From Chamaecrista fasciculata (Eukaryota; Streptophyta; Magnoliopsida; Fabales; Fabaceae), in the NCBI GenBank assembly GCA_003254925.1, contig QANZ01032061.1:158359-222358 (forward strand): a stretch of DNA of 64,000 bases, read 5' to 3'. The first letter of the stretch is position 1; each line of letters opens with the position of its first letter. The position numbers and the translations under genes are program-made. Under the pieces are notes generated by a model. The model had not been told where the DNA came from. It saw nothing but the letters and a program-made list of their open reading frames with translations, and ran no database searches. Of the stretch, positions 21,413 through 33,170 are shown piece by piece.

Positions 21413-24400
21413 ATGAGTACTATGAAATTTTGCCGCGAATGGTTCATACCCATTTTCTTTAGCATCTTTAAAATCTCTTACAACTCTTAACGTGGTTCTT
21501 GGTTTTTACGTATCTTTCTCCTTTGATTTCAGCCGAAACCTTATGTTAGTTATGAATGAGGACAAGGAGCAGAAGATTATTCTCTATGCTTGTCGTAGCT
21601 GCGACTACCAGGTTCTTCCCCTTTTTATTACTTTTCTTGAATTCTCTTTGTTTTCTTTTCCCTTTAATCTTGCTCTTTTTTTAGTTTATTAATGATTTCT
21701 CTTGCTTTTGATTCACATTATCGCAAACCGTTGAATATTTGAACTACCCTTTCTTGTATCACTAGAATGTCTAATTTTTGATGCCTTGATTTATTTCACT
21801 ATTTGATATATTGAAGATTGCAATAGTTATATTTTCTACACTAGCCTTGAAATGAAAGGTCCATCGAGGGACATTGCTTCTTCGGCCCGAACGAAGCAAT
21901 CCCTTAAATATGGGTATAATTCATGAGTCATGACCGGTCATAGTTGATTTCCATATTTGTACTTAAGTCCAAAGCAATTGACTTACCATAATTTTGGAAA
22001 ATGCAGCTGGTTTCCCATTTCTAAAAGTGAAATTCCATCCTCTCCGATCCATTTTGGGTTTAAAAGAGGCATAAATGTTTCTTCTTTTATATTATTCCCA
22101 AGAGTATCCAATGCTTTAAAATCGTATTATATTCATCTAACTTATTGTATTCTTCAATATATCATATGGGACCAATTCTGATTTGTTTTTGTTACAGAAC
22201 ATATTTGCCTCTGGTTTTTTTTTTAGGAAACTGTTTTTGCAAGGACCACATGACTAGGTAGAATATTGTGATAATTAATTCATTGCTATTCAGGAGGTTG
22301 CTGCGGATGATCATGAGAATGAGATACAACACTCTGGCGAGCACACTAAAGTAGTGTTGGAGGATTTAGCTGCAGATCCAACACATCCTCGCACCAAATC
22401 GGTTTGCTGTGCTCAATGCAATCATAGAGCGAGCGCAGCGGGAAAAAAAGATAAAATTTAAAATTTTTGTAAAACCTATAATCTCCTCCACAGGATCCAC
22501 TACATGTGTTTATACCAGTGAGATGAGATGTTTACCTATATCAGAGAATGCTGAATGAATGCAATTTTCGAGAAGTCCGCAGACTCGTGTTCTTCCTCTG
22601 CCGGTGATCCACACGAACAGTTTTGTAGATACCCAGGTGCTAGCCTTCGATCTTTTCTCCAAGAGATCACGGGAACCGATCTACAATCTTGAATCTTCAA
22701 GAACACTTCTTGAAAACTCCAAGATCTGGTGGCGCAGAACCAAGAATCAAATTCTTGGCTACACAACTCTAGGGTTATGCGACTCTCTCTTTTCCTCACA
22801 CACAAAACGCCTCTAAAACCCTAGGTTTATGTTTAGTCGAACTTTCCCTATTTCCTCTAGAGTTATGCGCCTATTTCTCTATTTCTCTCAGAGCAGGCGA
22901 TTTCTCTCATATCTATCAGGCTAGGCGAGTTGTGTGAGTATTTATAGAGTCTCATTCCTAACTCATAAAATAAGGAATTATAATCATGAAAATAGAGAAT
23001 AACTAATCTTAATTATAAGATTACACTAATATTATAATTCAAAATTAAAAGGCAATTTAAATTTAAATTTCAAGATCAAATCTTGAAACCTAAATCTTGA
23101 ATGCACACTTCCCATTGGTTGGAATGAGTCAGGAGGATTTGAATTCTTAATTAAAATATTACATTAATATTTTTATTTAAAATTCAAAGTGCATTCTTGA
23201 AATTCAAAATGCAAGATCAAATCTTGCTCTTGGATATCCAAGAATGCGCCACCCTCCTATTATCTTATAGGAATTTAATAAATAAGAAAACAATCCTAAC
23301 TCTTAGGAAGTTATAACCAACGTATTAATATCCTTAACAAATTGAATTAAAATATTACCCTAATATCTTTAATTCAAACTTGAATCTTGAATTCAAATTC
23401 AAATCTTGAATTCAAATTTAAATCTTGAATTCAAATTAACAAAATCATATTTCATTAATTAATTCAAGAGTGATGCGCCACCCTCCTCTTGTTATCTTCC
23501 AATATTAGAGAATTTAATAAATCAATAATTCCCTAACTTTTAGGAGACTTTGGCAATTCGTTATTCCTTAATATTTTAAATAACAACTCAATTGTAAATA
23601 GATTAATCAAATTAACTATTTAACAATTAATATATTTAAACTTGTCTAACAAATTTAAATATCACAAATGTAGATCTTATTTAAGACAAGACTTCATGTC
23701 CTAAGACATTCAACTATGTCTTAAACTTGTGTCACTAAAGTGACTCACAAATTAAACCCTAATTCGTCTCTCATTACAGTATCTTGATCCTGCTCATGTG
23801 TGACCCAGCAGGCCTCACGTGAAGTTGGCAGCAAGCCATCTCTATGACTCACAAGTCGAGAGCGGACTCTAGCAAGCCATCACGACTACCCAAAACACGT
23901 GAGTTAACATTTACGATTTAACCTAAGTACCACTTTGTCATAATCCCTATTGTCACACGATATTTTGGTCATGGATTAGGCATGAGAAAGTCATCCTTTA
24001 ATTAAAACCATAACTTTCTCGATTCCTTGAGTTAGTCCCATTACCTTGTGTGGCCACACATTCCTTGGACAGACTCATCGAGGGGCCCAGTCAAATATCT
24101 CTCAACTTAATGAGGGACAAAATTCCTTCTTGGTCAACCACATTCCTTAGCACGGTAAACAACTAAACCCGTACCTAGCTTGTATGGCTACCCTGTTACG
24201 AGCAACGTTGGACTAGGTCAAAGTTCAGCATCTACAACGCCGGAATAGTCAAGACTTCAGGTCTAAGGGCATCGTGACAGGTGTACAGGAGAGGCTAGCT
24301 CATGACTAAACCCATGCAAGACTCTCCGGGTCGGTCCAACAACTTGTAACCCATTACATAATTGCACCATGACTCTCGAGAAGCATCACATGCGTGTATC

Positions 24401-25530
24401 TTTATACACCGAAGTCATGCTGTTCTTAGTTCATTCACGTTCCCACGTGAATAATCGATCAGGGACAGTTTAGAATAATTATCACATAATTAATCAAGGA
24501 TTGTTATCACAGTAAACATGCTAATAATATGATAACGACATAATTTATCATTCATAAATCAGTCAAACAATATGTCCATACATATAAAATGATTGGCCCT
24601 TGGACACAATCTCCATCAAGAGAAGCTTTGTTTTATCGGGTTAACTCTCTTTTCTGCCTATTGCCACTTGTATATATATGCAGAAAGATGAGAAGAGGGA
24701 GGGCAGTGATAAGAATTTGAGGACAATCACTAATTTGTTTAATTTGTGTGGATAACATGAAATCCATGATTCCCTTAAAAGTCAGTACTCATCATCAGTA
24801 CTAGTGATCCCTTTCTACACAAAATGAAATAGCTTAAACTAAGCTCGGTGATACTGATGAATTAATATGTCAGTTTTCTTGACACATAATATCATGAGGT
24901 TTAGTCAAGTGTAAACTAAGTGGTGTGACAAAATTTGGTGCCTATTGCATGAAGACTATAATATAGATATATGGACTTTGAGTGTTTTTTTTCGCCCCTC
25001 CTCATCTTTGTATTCACTAAAGATAAAAATTCAAGTTTGATTTTTAGTCCACTTATTAATTTGTTAGGAAGGCCTCCTTACTCGGCTTTCTCTCGGCTAA
25101 AGCTAGCTCTGTGATCCACTTTCTTTGTTCACAAGCTCTACTTTCTGCCCTCTCTGTTTAGGGTTATAGCTCTCTTCTTTCGACTGAACATTGTATTGGA
25201 GCATATATACCTGTTTGCTAGGCAAGTAATATACATGTACTGTAGAAGTCAGGACCTCTATTCACTAGACTTTATCTCAAGGAGTATTTCAATGTTCAGT
25301 ATTCTTTATAATGGCATAAAGGAATATTGTGATTACTGTTTTCTTTTAATTTGTAGCAAAAATGTTTGAGTCTTTTTTTTTATGATACTAACTGAACATC
25401 TTACTATGCGCCATAGTGAGAGATCTCTTTTGAAGTTTTTTTTTAATGCATGCAGGCAAAGGCCAAAGGTGAAGAAATGGCATTGATCTATGTTTGCAGC
25501 AACCCATATATAGTGTGGCTACCAGTGGAG
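21413..25530 (+). pseudogene. NRPB9 pseudogene (third copy), split by an insertion
   Basis: Exons correspond to those of the gene at 10265: 21413-21441 (MSTMKFCRE), 21533-21611 (a changed first ribbon ending LYACRSCDYQ), 22294 onward (EVAADDHENE, later ADPTHPRTKSV and CCAQCNHR), and about 25456 onward. Exon 3 is interrupted after 22429 by a 2.19 kb element and resumes at 24619-24639. The remnant of exon 4 reads AKAKGEEMALIYVCSNP and then diverges, losing the last zinc ligand and the usual FKWRD ending. Exon 2 also has altered residues (NLMLVMNEDKEQ). It cannot encode a full subunit 9. Intron and 3' flank sequences still match those of the intact gene, which shows it arose by segmental duplication and not by retroposition. 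Confidence 0.85.
22430..24618 (-). mobile_element. Inserted element, 2189 bp, probably a long solo LTR
   Basis: The insertion is bounded by AGAG on both sides (22426-22429, 24619-24622), and the host exon is continuous without it. Read on the minus strand it begins TGATGGAGATTGTGTCCAAG and ends CCCGCTGCGCTCG. The body has text typical of long plant copia LTRs, but the far end is not a clean CA, so the class is uncertain. No open coding region of a retrotransposon is seen. It is treated as a fossil. Confidence 0.55.
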
Positions 25531-26136
25531 CCTGAGTCATGTATATGCCCAAATCAAGATTCATATTTGGGGAAATTCAGCAAGTTTATCCTAGTGATCT
25601 CTTTGTTGAATTGTGACATTTTGGCTCCAATATTTTGTTCTTTTTTATTGAATAAGATATCTCTTAATTAGATATTTATTGTTAAGCTATTTATTTTTTA
25701 TATTTGTAATTAGGATTTAAGAATCTTGTTATCTTCAGATTTTATTTTAAATTTGTATGACCTAAAAGATTAAGGAATTTGTTATTTACAATCCTGTATA
25801 AATCAATTTTTGAGTTATGAATAAGATAATGAATCTGATTTTAACCTTTTTTCAACTCTCATGTCTCTCTCAAATTTCAATTATCCAATCCTTTTAAAAC
25901 AAACTAACAATTTGATATCCTCTTTCACTCTCACATATCAAAATTATCACATTTGGTTGGCGAAGATGCAAACAAAAGAAGAACAAGAGACGATGATATG
26001 GTAAAGTAAAAAGAACCAACTACCACTAGTTATTAATAATTACAAAGCTACACAAAACTTAACAGGCCATTTCTATTACAAAGTGGTGAGAAGTACATGT
26101 GGTTTATTTAGAGTAGAGTTGGAAAACGTGATTTAA
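25531..26136. other. Downstream flank of NRPB9 unit 3
   Basis: AT-rich sequence. From about 26010 it carries the CCACTAGTTATTAATAATTA block shared with 12650-12690; this is the probable 3' UTR of the small gene on the opposite strand. Confidence 0.5.
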
Positions 26137-26379
26137 TTAAAGGCCTGGAAGCTTGAGAACTCCGTTACCGTCGCCGTTAAAGTTGAGATTGGTGTTGTTG
26201 GTAAAAGCAATAAGTTTTTGATTATCGCCATTGAGCAAAGCAGGAGGAGTGGGCAAGGTTTCAGTTAGTGAAGTAATGCTTTTCATTGTTTTGGGTTTGG
26301 ACTTAGCCACAGACAGAAACTGAGGCTGGTCTTCACCATCATCAATCAACTCAGCGAGTCCTCGAACTAAACTTGCCAT
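26137..26379 (-). CDS. Small two-rung motif protein 2 (diverged member)
   Basis: A single-exon gene for 80 residues. The N-terminus MASLVRGLAELIDDGEDQPQ resembles MEGLIRLLSVIDEP at 36.0 kb: a short amphipathic helix followed by acidic residues. The C-terminus NGDNQKLIAFTNNTNLNF and then NGDGNGVLKLPGL is a worn version of the shared module: rung 1 has lost its glycines, and rung 2 keeps G-N-G-V but not the final G-x-F. A TATA-like CTATAAATGG lies about 65 bases upstream (26441-26450). It stands tail to tail with the third NRPB9 copy. Function unknown; it may be a decaying member. Confidence 0.6.
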   Translation of the reverse strand: MASLVRGLAELIDDGEDQPQFLSVAKSKPKTMKSITSLTETLPTPPALLNGDNQKLIAFTNNTNLNFNGDGNGVLKLPGL

Positions 26380-28509
26380 TGCTGTTTAAAAATGAAAACA
26401 ACTTGCTCCTTCCTCCAATATTGGTACACGTACAGTTTTCCCCATTTATAGATGCTACATAGCTTGAAAGCAAAGCAAATAACAATTATTTTTGGGAATA
26501 AAGTTCTTCTGTATTAATTAAGAACCCGATCCATTGGGCCTATGTTTTTCGCTTGGGCCTTTACCTTCTAGGCTTATACCCACTTGAGATAAGGTACACA
26601 CTATTGAGTATAAGAGGCCACTGATTCGGCTGTTGGATTTTCATTTTTTAAAAACTTATAAACATGTTCTAATAATCAAGTCTACTGCACCTAGCACCTG
26701 TTGTCCGCATCACTTTAAAGTTTAAAGTTTAAACCCAATTGCATAACACTCATTACATCTTAATTAAATACTTTTATAATATGGGTTTAGTTAACAAGTA
26801 TGCTTCTGACCAAAAAAAAAAAAGACAAGTATGCTAAGGGGCACTTATTAAGAAGCATTACTTACACTTTGAAAATATAAATATTTTTCAATTTTTTTAA
26901 GTAATAATTACATTTTGTTTCTTCAATTTTTAAGACTAAAAATTCCCTTTTCGTATACTTCTATTATGTTTTTTTATTATTTTTTCAATTAGAAAAAATA
27001 TATGTAATGTAACTAATACACATTTAACATTTTATACCTTTAGTAAAAAAATCAAATGAAAATAATTAAGATATATATACAAATATACATGTACTATTAA
27101 ATATAATATATATAAAAACACACAGAAAAACAAAAAAATAAAGAAAATGAGGTGTCTCAAAACAAAATGAAAAAATTAATGAAATATAAATATATATATA
27201 TATATTAAAGATATAAAAAAAGTATTTTAGTTTTAAAAAAATTAAAGAAATAAGAAGTAATTATTACTTAAAAAATTTGATCTATATTTTTATTTTTAAA
27301 AGATAGTTAATACTCTTTAACAAGTACTCCGGAAACATTTCTAATTGGCTAAACTCTTATAACATGTATATATATAGAGAGAGATATCTAGAGAGAAATA
27401 TAAGGGCTTACTTCTTTTTTTTGTAGACACAAGAAATAATTATTTTATGAATAATTTGGATGCGAATATTTTTTAAAAATTAATCAGGTTTTTAAAAGGA
27501 AATGAAGTTAAGCTTAGAGAATGACATCACTATTAACCGCACTAATTAATACGGAAAACATAAAGAGGGAAATTAAAAGATAACAAAAACAAGCCTACAC
27601 TGATATAGTGATATTCAAGAAGTAGCCAAGCCATACGCGGGGAGAAAGAGAGACACTTATTAGAGTTACTCCTAAGTAATTAAATAAATGAATCGTAGTT
27701 ATTAATGACTACACCTATTTCTGAATCTAATTACACCTAAATTCCTAATAACCATTGTAGGGTTTAATTAATGCACGCATGCAATTATAATTGTTTGGCC
27801 ACCATAACGACATAAGAGCCCCCACAATATAAAATATCAAATCAAATTGCTAAGCAGCCAGCAGCCCTAAATTGCTAAGCAGCCATCAACTTGTGGGTAA
27901 TTATTGCAAGTCATGCCACCAATATAGAATGTTCAAGTGCAACGTACTCAACGCCTTTGCTTCCATATATTTAGTTTTTCAGTTTTTTAATGAATAAATA
28001 TGTGTCATTATATATAGATTTTAGAAGGCAACCAGATTTGTTTTTTAATGTAAACAGTTTGTTGCATACTTATTACATATCATGCATGTTTATTATTTAA
28101 AAATTGATATTTGTCCTTTTTATATGAAACTATATATCTAAGCATCCATCCACTACAATATATGAATAAAAAAGACATCCATATGTCTATATTTTTAAAT
28201 CACAATAAACTATATATATATCTATATCTATACTATATTATATGTGTGAGAGTGTTTTTGGTTGGTCAAAAATAATTAAATAAAAATTAAAAAAATAAGA
28301 AATAAACATGTGAAACTTGATAATTGGCTAAATGTATAGATAATGGAAGAGAGAAAGTAGTAGATGGGATTTAAGAAAGTGAAAACTTATTATTTGGGTT
28401 TTAAATTTCACACTTCTAACGATTTAGTCCTTGAATAATAGAAATATACTATTTAATCATTGAATAACTACAAATGTAAAATTAAAAATCCCTAGGATAT
28501 TATATATTA
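26380..28509. other. AT-rich intergenic sequence
   Basis: Promoter of the small gene up to about 26480, then the flank shared with 13420-13500 (near 26620-26730). The rest is AT-rich with TA runs and no supportable gene or element. Confidence 0.5.
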
Positions 28510-28667
28510 TCTTATATTATATGGCTCCACCTCTTTCTGGTCGTTCATATTTAAAACTATAGTCTATGAAATTAAAAATAAGAGAAAATTTACTATTTGG
28601 TCTCTCTTTCTTTACTAAGTTAACAATTTAGTCCCTTATTTATTTTACATACATATTTGCGTGCCCN
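28510..28667 (+). mobile_element. Helitron-like element, copy 1, cut at the unresolved base
   Basis: It begins TCTTATATTATATGG and follows the other two copies (30942, 43515) closely as far as GCGTGCCC in the left arm of the terminal hairpin. The n at 28667 comes next, after which the sequence is unrelated. The missing end coincides with the unresolved base, so an assembly join is likelier than a biological break. Confidence 0.7.
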
Positions 28668-30941
28668 ACCATATTTTGGGGTCAACTTGTAATTAACTCA
28701 AAAACTATTAATTTTAATTTGGAGTCAAATTGTAATTAACCCCAAATCTGTGATATGAGTTATGACTCTCATATCTCCTCAGATCGCAATTTATCTTCCT
28801 TCGTCTGTCATCATTATATCGTGGTTCGTCGTCCTTCCCTCTTCCAGTCATCCATCGTGGAATGTTTCTATTTGTGTATGTGTTATCATTAAGCTAAGTT
28901 GTACTTGAACAACTACAGATATTTGTACACATACAGGTGCGAGTACATCATATATTAATTTTATAAATTATAGGATACGAATAGGATAATATTTATTTAA
29001 ATAAAAAATTATAAAATATACATTTATATAACTTTTCTTATAAAAATATAAATATTTTGTTTATTAATAAAAAATAAAAGTTTAATATAACAAAAATAAA
29101 ATAAGATAAAAAATATAGTGATATTTTATAAGAAAAAATAAAAATTTTTATTTTATAATATTTTAAAAGTACTAAAAATATTTAATAATATTAGTGGCTA
29201 TATTTATGTTTAAATACGCAATCTTCCATTTAGGTATTTAATGAAATTGCACTGTTTACCAAAAAAAAAATGCACGAGCAAAAGGCAACATCAAACAAAG
29301 CATTAAAAGAAACAAGGATATGCACTATATATTCTGTTTTTGTATTATTAAAAATAATTTCTATTCCTTTGATAAAAAAAAAATCGCTATAAAAATTCAA
29401 ATAACAAATTTAATAAATATATTTAAAATAATTGTAAATTATAATTATTTATTATATAAAATTTATTCACAAACTTTTTTTTTGGGTAAATAAATATAAA
29501 ATGAATATTGTATAATAAATAAAATTTGTATAATTAAAATTATCTAAATTATTATCAAACCAACTCAAATTATAATTAGATTATTATGAATTTATCTAAC
29601 ATGTGCCCTTAGAGCACATTTTAAAGTTTCTTCTGATTGGTTAGTAGAGCATCTTATATCTTAAAATCTACGAAAATTCATTTAAAATATAATTTTTAGT
29701 ATTTGAAAATTCACTTAACCAATAAATAAAACTTTAACATGTGCCCTTAGAAGGACCCTAAAATTATAAGTATCAAATCAAATTCAGAGAGGCCCTAAGT
29801 TATAAGAAAGATGCCAAGCACCGTGTGGCCAACTTGAAGTTCCGTGCAGATCAAAAAAGCTTGATTCATTTGGCAAGTCAAACACTCATCTACCTCATCA
29901 TGTGCTACCTCCAATACTAATTATGGCTATATGCAAAGGATGATGAACAATTTGTATGAATTTGATGTGTCATCCTTTTGTATGAATTTGATGGGAGCAA
30001 GCCAAGCTAAACCATCCTACTTTAATCTATGGGTGTTGCTTTCGCATAAATGACTGTTAAATTGTTAAATTTGGTTTGGAGAAATTTTTATATCTTAATT
30101 TTAAAATAAGATTTAATATTCAAACTGTCAGATAAGTCAAGAGATCGAGTATTGTTTTCTCTTTATTTTTCTTTTTTTCCCTTTTCAAGTTACAGAGAAA
30201 AGAGAGATACCTTATTGAAAGTTGAAACTGTAGGAGACTAGGAGTAAAAATGTGAGAAGTTGAAAAATATTTGTAGATTATTCATACCTAGCTAGCTAGT
30301 AGTAGCTGGATTAATAAATTAAGGAAGTGGCGGAAAGCATTATACATTGAGGAGTGACTCGTTTGGTAAATAACAAAGACACTATGCCTATATCGACGAC
30401 CAAAAACTGAACAAAAATCCATTAAGATATTTCGAAAGTGTATATAAAAAATATAATATATAAGAATTATTTATTGAATTGGTAAGCGGAGTGCGGTTTG
30501 CAAATTTTAAATTTTATAATTAATAAGGTAGAAATTGTTAGAGATGAGATTGATAATATATATATATATATAAGGTAGAAATTTTATAATTAAACAGTTT
30601 GCAAATTTTTTTTAAAAAAAAGTGTACTGGAATGTTTAAGTGCGTCATTTACCCTAATTTAACCGGTTTTTCTTTGCTTGTGTGAAAAAGAAAAATAATT
30701 AACGTCTAATAGATATAAATTATCAAAACTTTTCTGAAACTAGCATACTAATTAGAAATATATAGTTATATTTTTAATAATTTTAAAATTTAAAAGAATA
30801 TTTGCATTCTTTTATTAGAACATGCAAAATACATTAGGAATATTTGTACAAAAAAAATGCATTAGGAATATTTGCAAAGTTAAATAACCAATAATATCTC
30901 TTAAAGTGATGGCCTTTGGTTTTCATTAATATATATATATA
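28668..30941. other. Gene-poor AT-rich region
   Basis: No gene is seen. It contains a repeat scrap at about 28930-29190 related to 17850-18200, the small MITE at 29614, and TA-rich microsatellites (for example near 30560). Confidence 0.5.
29614..29744. mobile_element. Small MITE, 131 bp
   Basis: The ends are inverted (GCACATTTTAAAGTTT and AAACTTTAACATGTGC) and flanked by the direct repeat CCTTAGA (29607-29613, 29745-29751). The 7-bp duplication may be a worn 8-bp hAT duplication. No coding capacity. Confidence 0.65.
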
Positions 30942-31120
30942 TCTTATATTATATGGCTTCACCCCTTTCTGGTCGTCCATGTTTAAAACTATAGTCTATG
31001 AATTAAAAATAAGAGAAAATTTACTATTTGGTCTCTCTTTCTTTACTAAGTTAACAATTTAGTCCCTTATTTATTTTACATACATATTTGCGTGCCCGTT
31101 AGGGCACGCAAAGCCCCTAG
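30942..31120 (+). mobile_element. Helitron-like element, copy 2, 179 bp, complete
   Basis: The 5' end is TC and the 3' end CTAG, inserted between A and T without target duplication. The terminal hairpin GCGTGCCC-GTTA-GGGCACGC (31090-31109) lies 7 bases before CTAG. These are Helitron hallmarks. It carries no helicase, so it is non-autonomous. Confidence 0.8.
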
Positions 31121-31134
31121 TATATATATATGAC

Positions 31135-31792
31135 TAGGGATGATCATGGGTATTAGGGTATGAGTAGGGTACTATGATACCCGTACCCATACTCATATGT
31201 GATTGGGTATCAAAATCAATCCCCATACTCATAACCGCTAGGTAGTCTAATCCCCATACCCGAACCCGGAAAAATTTTAAAATAAATTATTTTTGGTTAA
31301 TATAAAATTTATATTCATATAACTTTTTACATCTATAACTACTAAAAATTAAAGAATAAATCATAAATATGAATGCATTAATAAAATATTTTAATATTTA
31401 TAACTCATTTCAACTTCTCTTATTGAGAGAATTTCATAACTCTGAATTTGTCGTATTGAATTCAAAACGATAGAGATATAATCAACTTTGTTTATTTGAC
31501 CATGAAACGAGCGGTCTACTTTTAGAGCCGGTTTGACCTCATTTGACGAAGGCTCCAACTGAATAGAGAAATTTTTTTTTTAGAATAATACGTAACTTTA
31601 ATTAATTCAGCACGTTTGAACTTGAAACGAGTCATATTCAATAGTTTGGGACAAAAATGAAACATTTTGCCACCATTTAGGGTCAATTTGAATATTTTAA
31701 AACATAACGGACCAAAATGAATATTAGGACATATATTTAGGACCAAAATGAATATTAGAACATATATTTAGGACCAAAATGACCCTTTAACC
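31135..31792. repeat. Repeat remnants, including half of a MITE related to 2688
   Basis: At 31135-31270 lies a repeat with alternating GGGTATTAGGG and TACCCGTACCCATACTC words. From about 31400 to 31792 lies the right half of an element like that at 2688-3223, ending GGACCAAAATGACCCTTTAA, with one terminal segment duplicated (ACATATATTTAGGACCAAAA twice). Confidence 0.5.
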
Positions 31793-33170
31793 ATTTTTAT
31801 TTGTTTTACTTTGTCCCTTAGTCTTTAGAAATCAATCAAAAGTATCCTAATTCCAAAAAAAATATTAGTTTATCGAAGGAAAATGTAAAATTAAAACCAA
31901 TATTTTAATATCAAAATTTGACTAATATTGATAATGTACTAATCATACATATATATAGTTAGTTGCAACTTGCATGTTTATAATATATATATATATATAT
32001 AAGGTTTATCTTTCAATTAATAATTGATTTTTGTCTTTTTTTTTAAATATATAACCCATCCACTCTTAGTTTTGAATAATAATAAAAAAGGCATATGTCA
32101 CCTTTTTTTTTAACAAAAAAGAAAGGCTGATTCTATAAATCTAACTAAACTATAGTTAAAATCTTGTTCCCATTGCACACTTTCTTGTTCAAATATTTAA
32201 AGATCCACCACAATTAGTTAAAATTCATGCCTTCATTTATCATTCAGAAAAGAAAAGAAAAATCTCTGTTTATCGTACGTCCTTACTTGATTAATTAATT
32301 GCATTCATATATACAAATCAAATTTGACTAATATAATTAAGTTATGCTTGTAGATCAGTGCCAAGTCAAACACTCAATATCTCATGTGCTCTAATTAATA
32401 CATTAATGACCATGCCAGCATATGTATGTTGGATTAGGGAGTTTTTTTTTTACTGATGAGATCTCTAGAGTTTTGTTCCAATTAACGCAAGACTTGAATG
32501 AATTATGTTTCACTGAGGTTCCCAAATTTTTAGCTTGGGCATCCTTTTGTAATATATGACTAAATGGAAGGCTAGCTAAAGCATCATACTTTTATTTAAT
32601 GAATGTTGCTTTCATTTTCTTTTTAAGTTAGTTACAGAAAAAAAAAAAAAGACAGACCTCGAAACCATAGGAGACTAGGGACAAAAGACAAGAAAAGAAA
32701 TGGAAATTAAACTTAAATTTTAATTTAATTGAGAAATAACCATAGATGAATCATACCTATACGTCAATAGGACATATATATATATTCATAGTTGGATTAA
32801 TCAAATTGAGAAGGGGCGGAAAGCATTATTTTGAGTGACTAATTTGGCAAAGGACAAAGACACGTTATAATATATATCTACACGATGACGACCAAGAATG
32901 AAGAAAAACCAAATAAGAAGATAAAAAGTTGAGATATTTAAAAAGTAAAGTCTTCGTGGCATATAGAGATAAGCATTGCATTGCATTGATTGAATTGGTA
33001 AACAGAGACTGCGATTTGCAAATTGTATATTTTATAAATATATGTGTAATTAGTGATGATAAGTAAATTAAATGGTTAGTAAGGTATATCAGTGTCCGTA
33101 CAATCACTATATAAAGAGGCCTTTAGAGATTTGATCGACACACATCTTTAAATTTGTGTTATATAAATTT
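31793..33170. other. AT-rich spacer and glucanase promoter
   Basis: No gene is seen. A TATA box (CACTATATAAAGAGGC, about 33105-33120) precedes the ATG at 33171 by about 60 bases and fits the glucanase gene. Confidence 0.55.

Noticed and set aside
22536-22816. Opposed open frames of 85-89 codons
   Set aside because: They lie inside the inserted 2.2 kb element, show no known domain and mirror each other.
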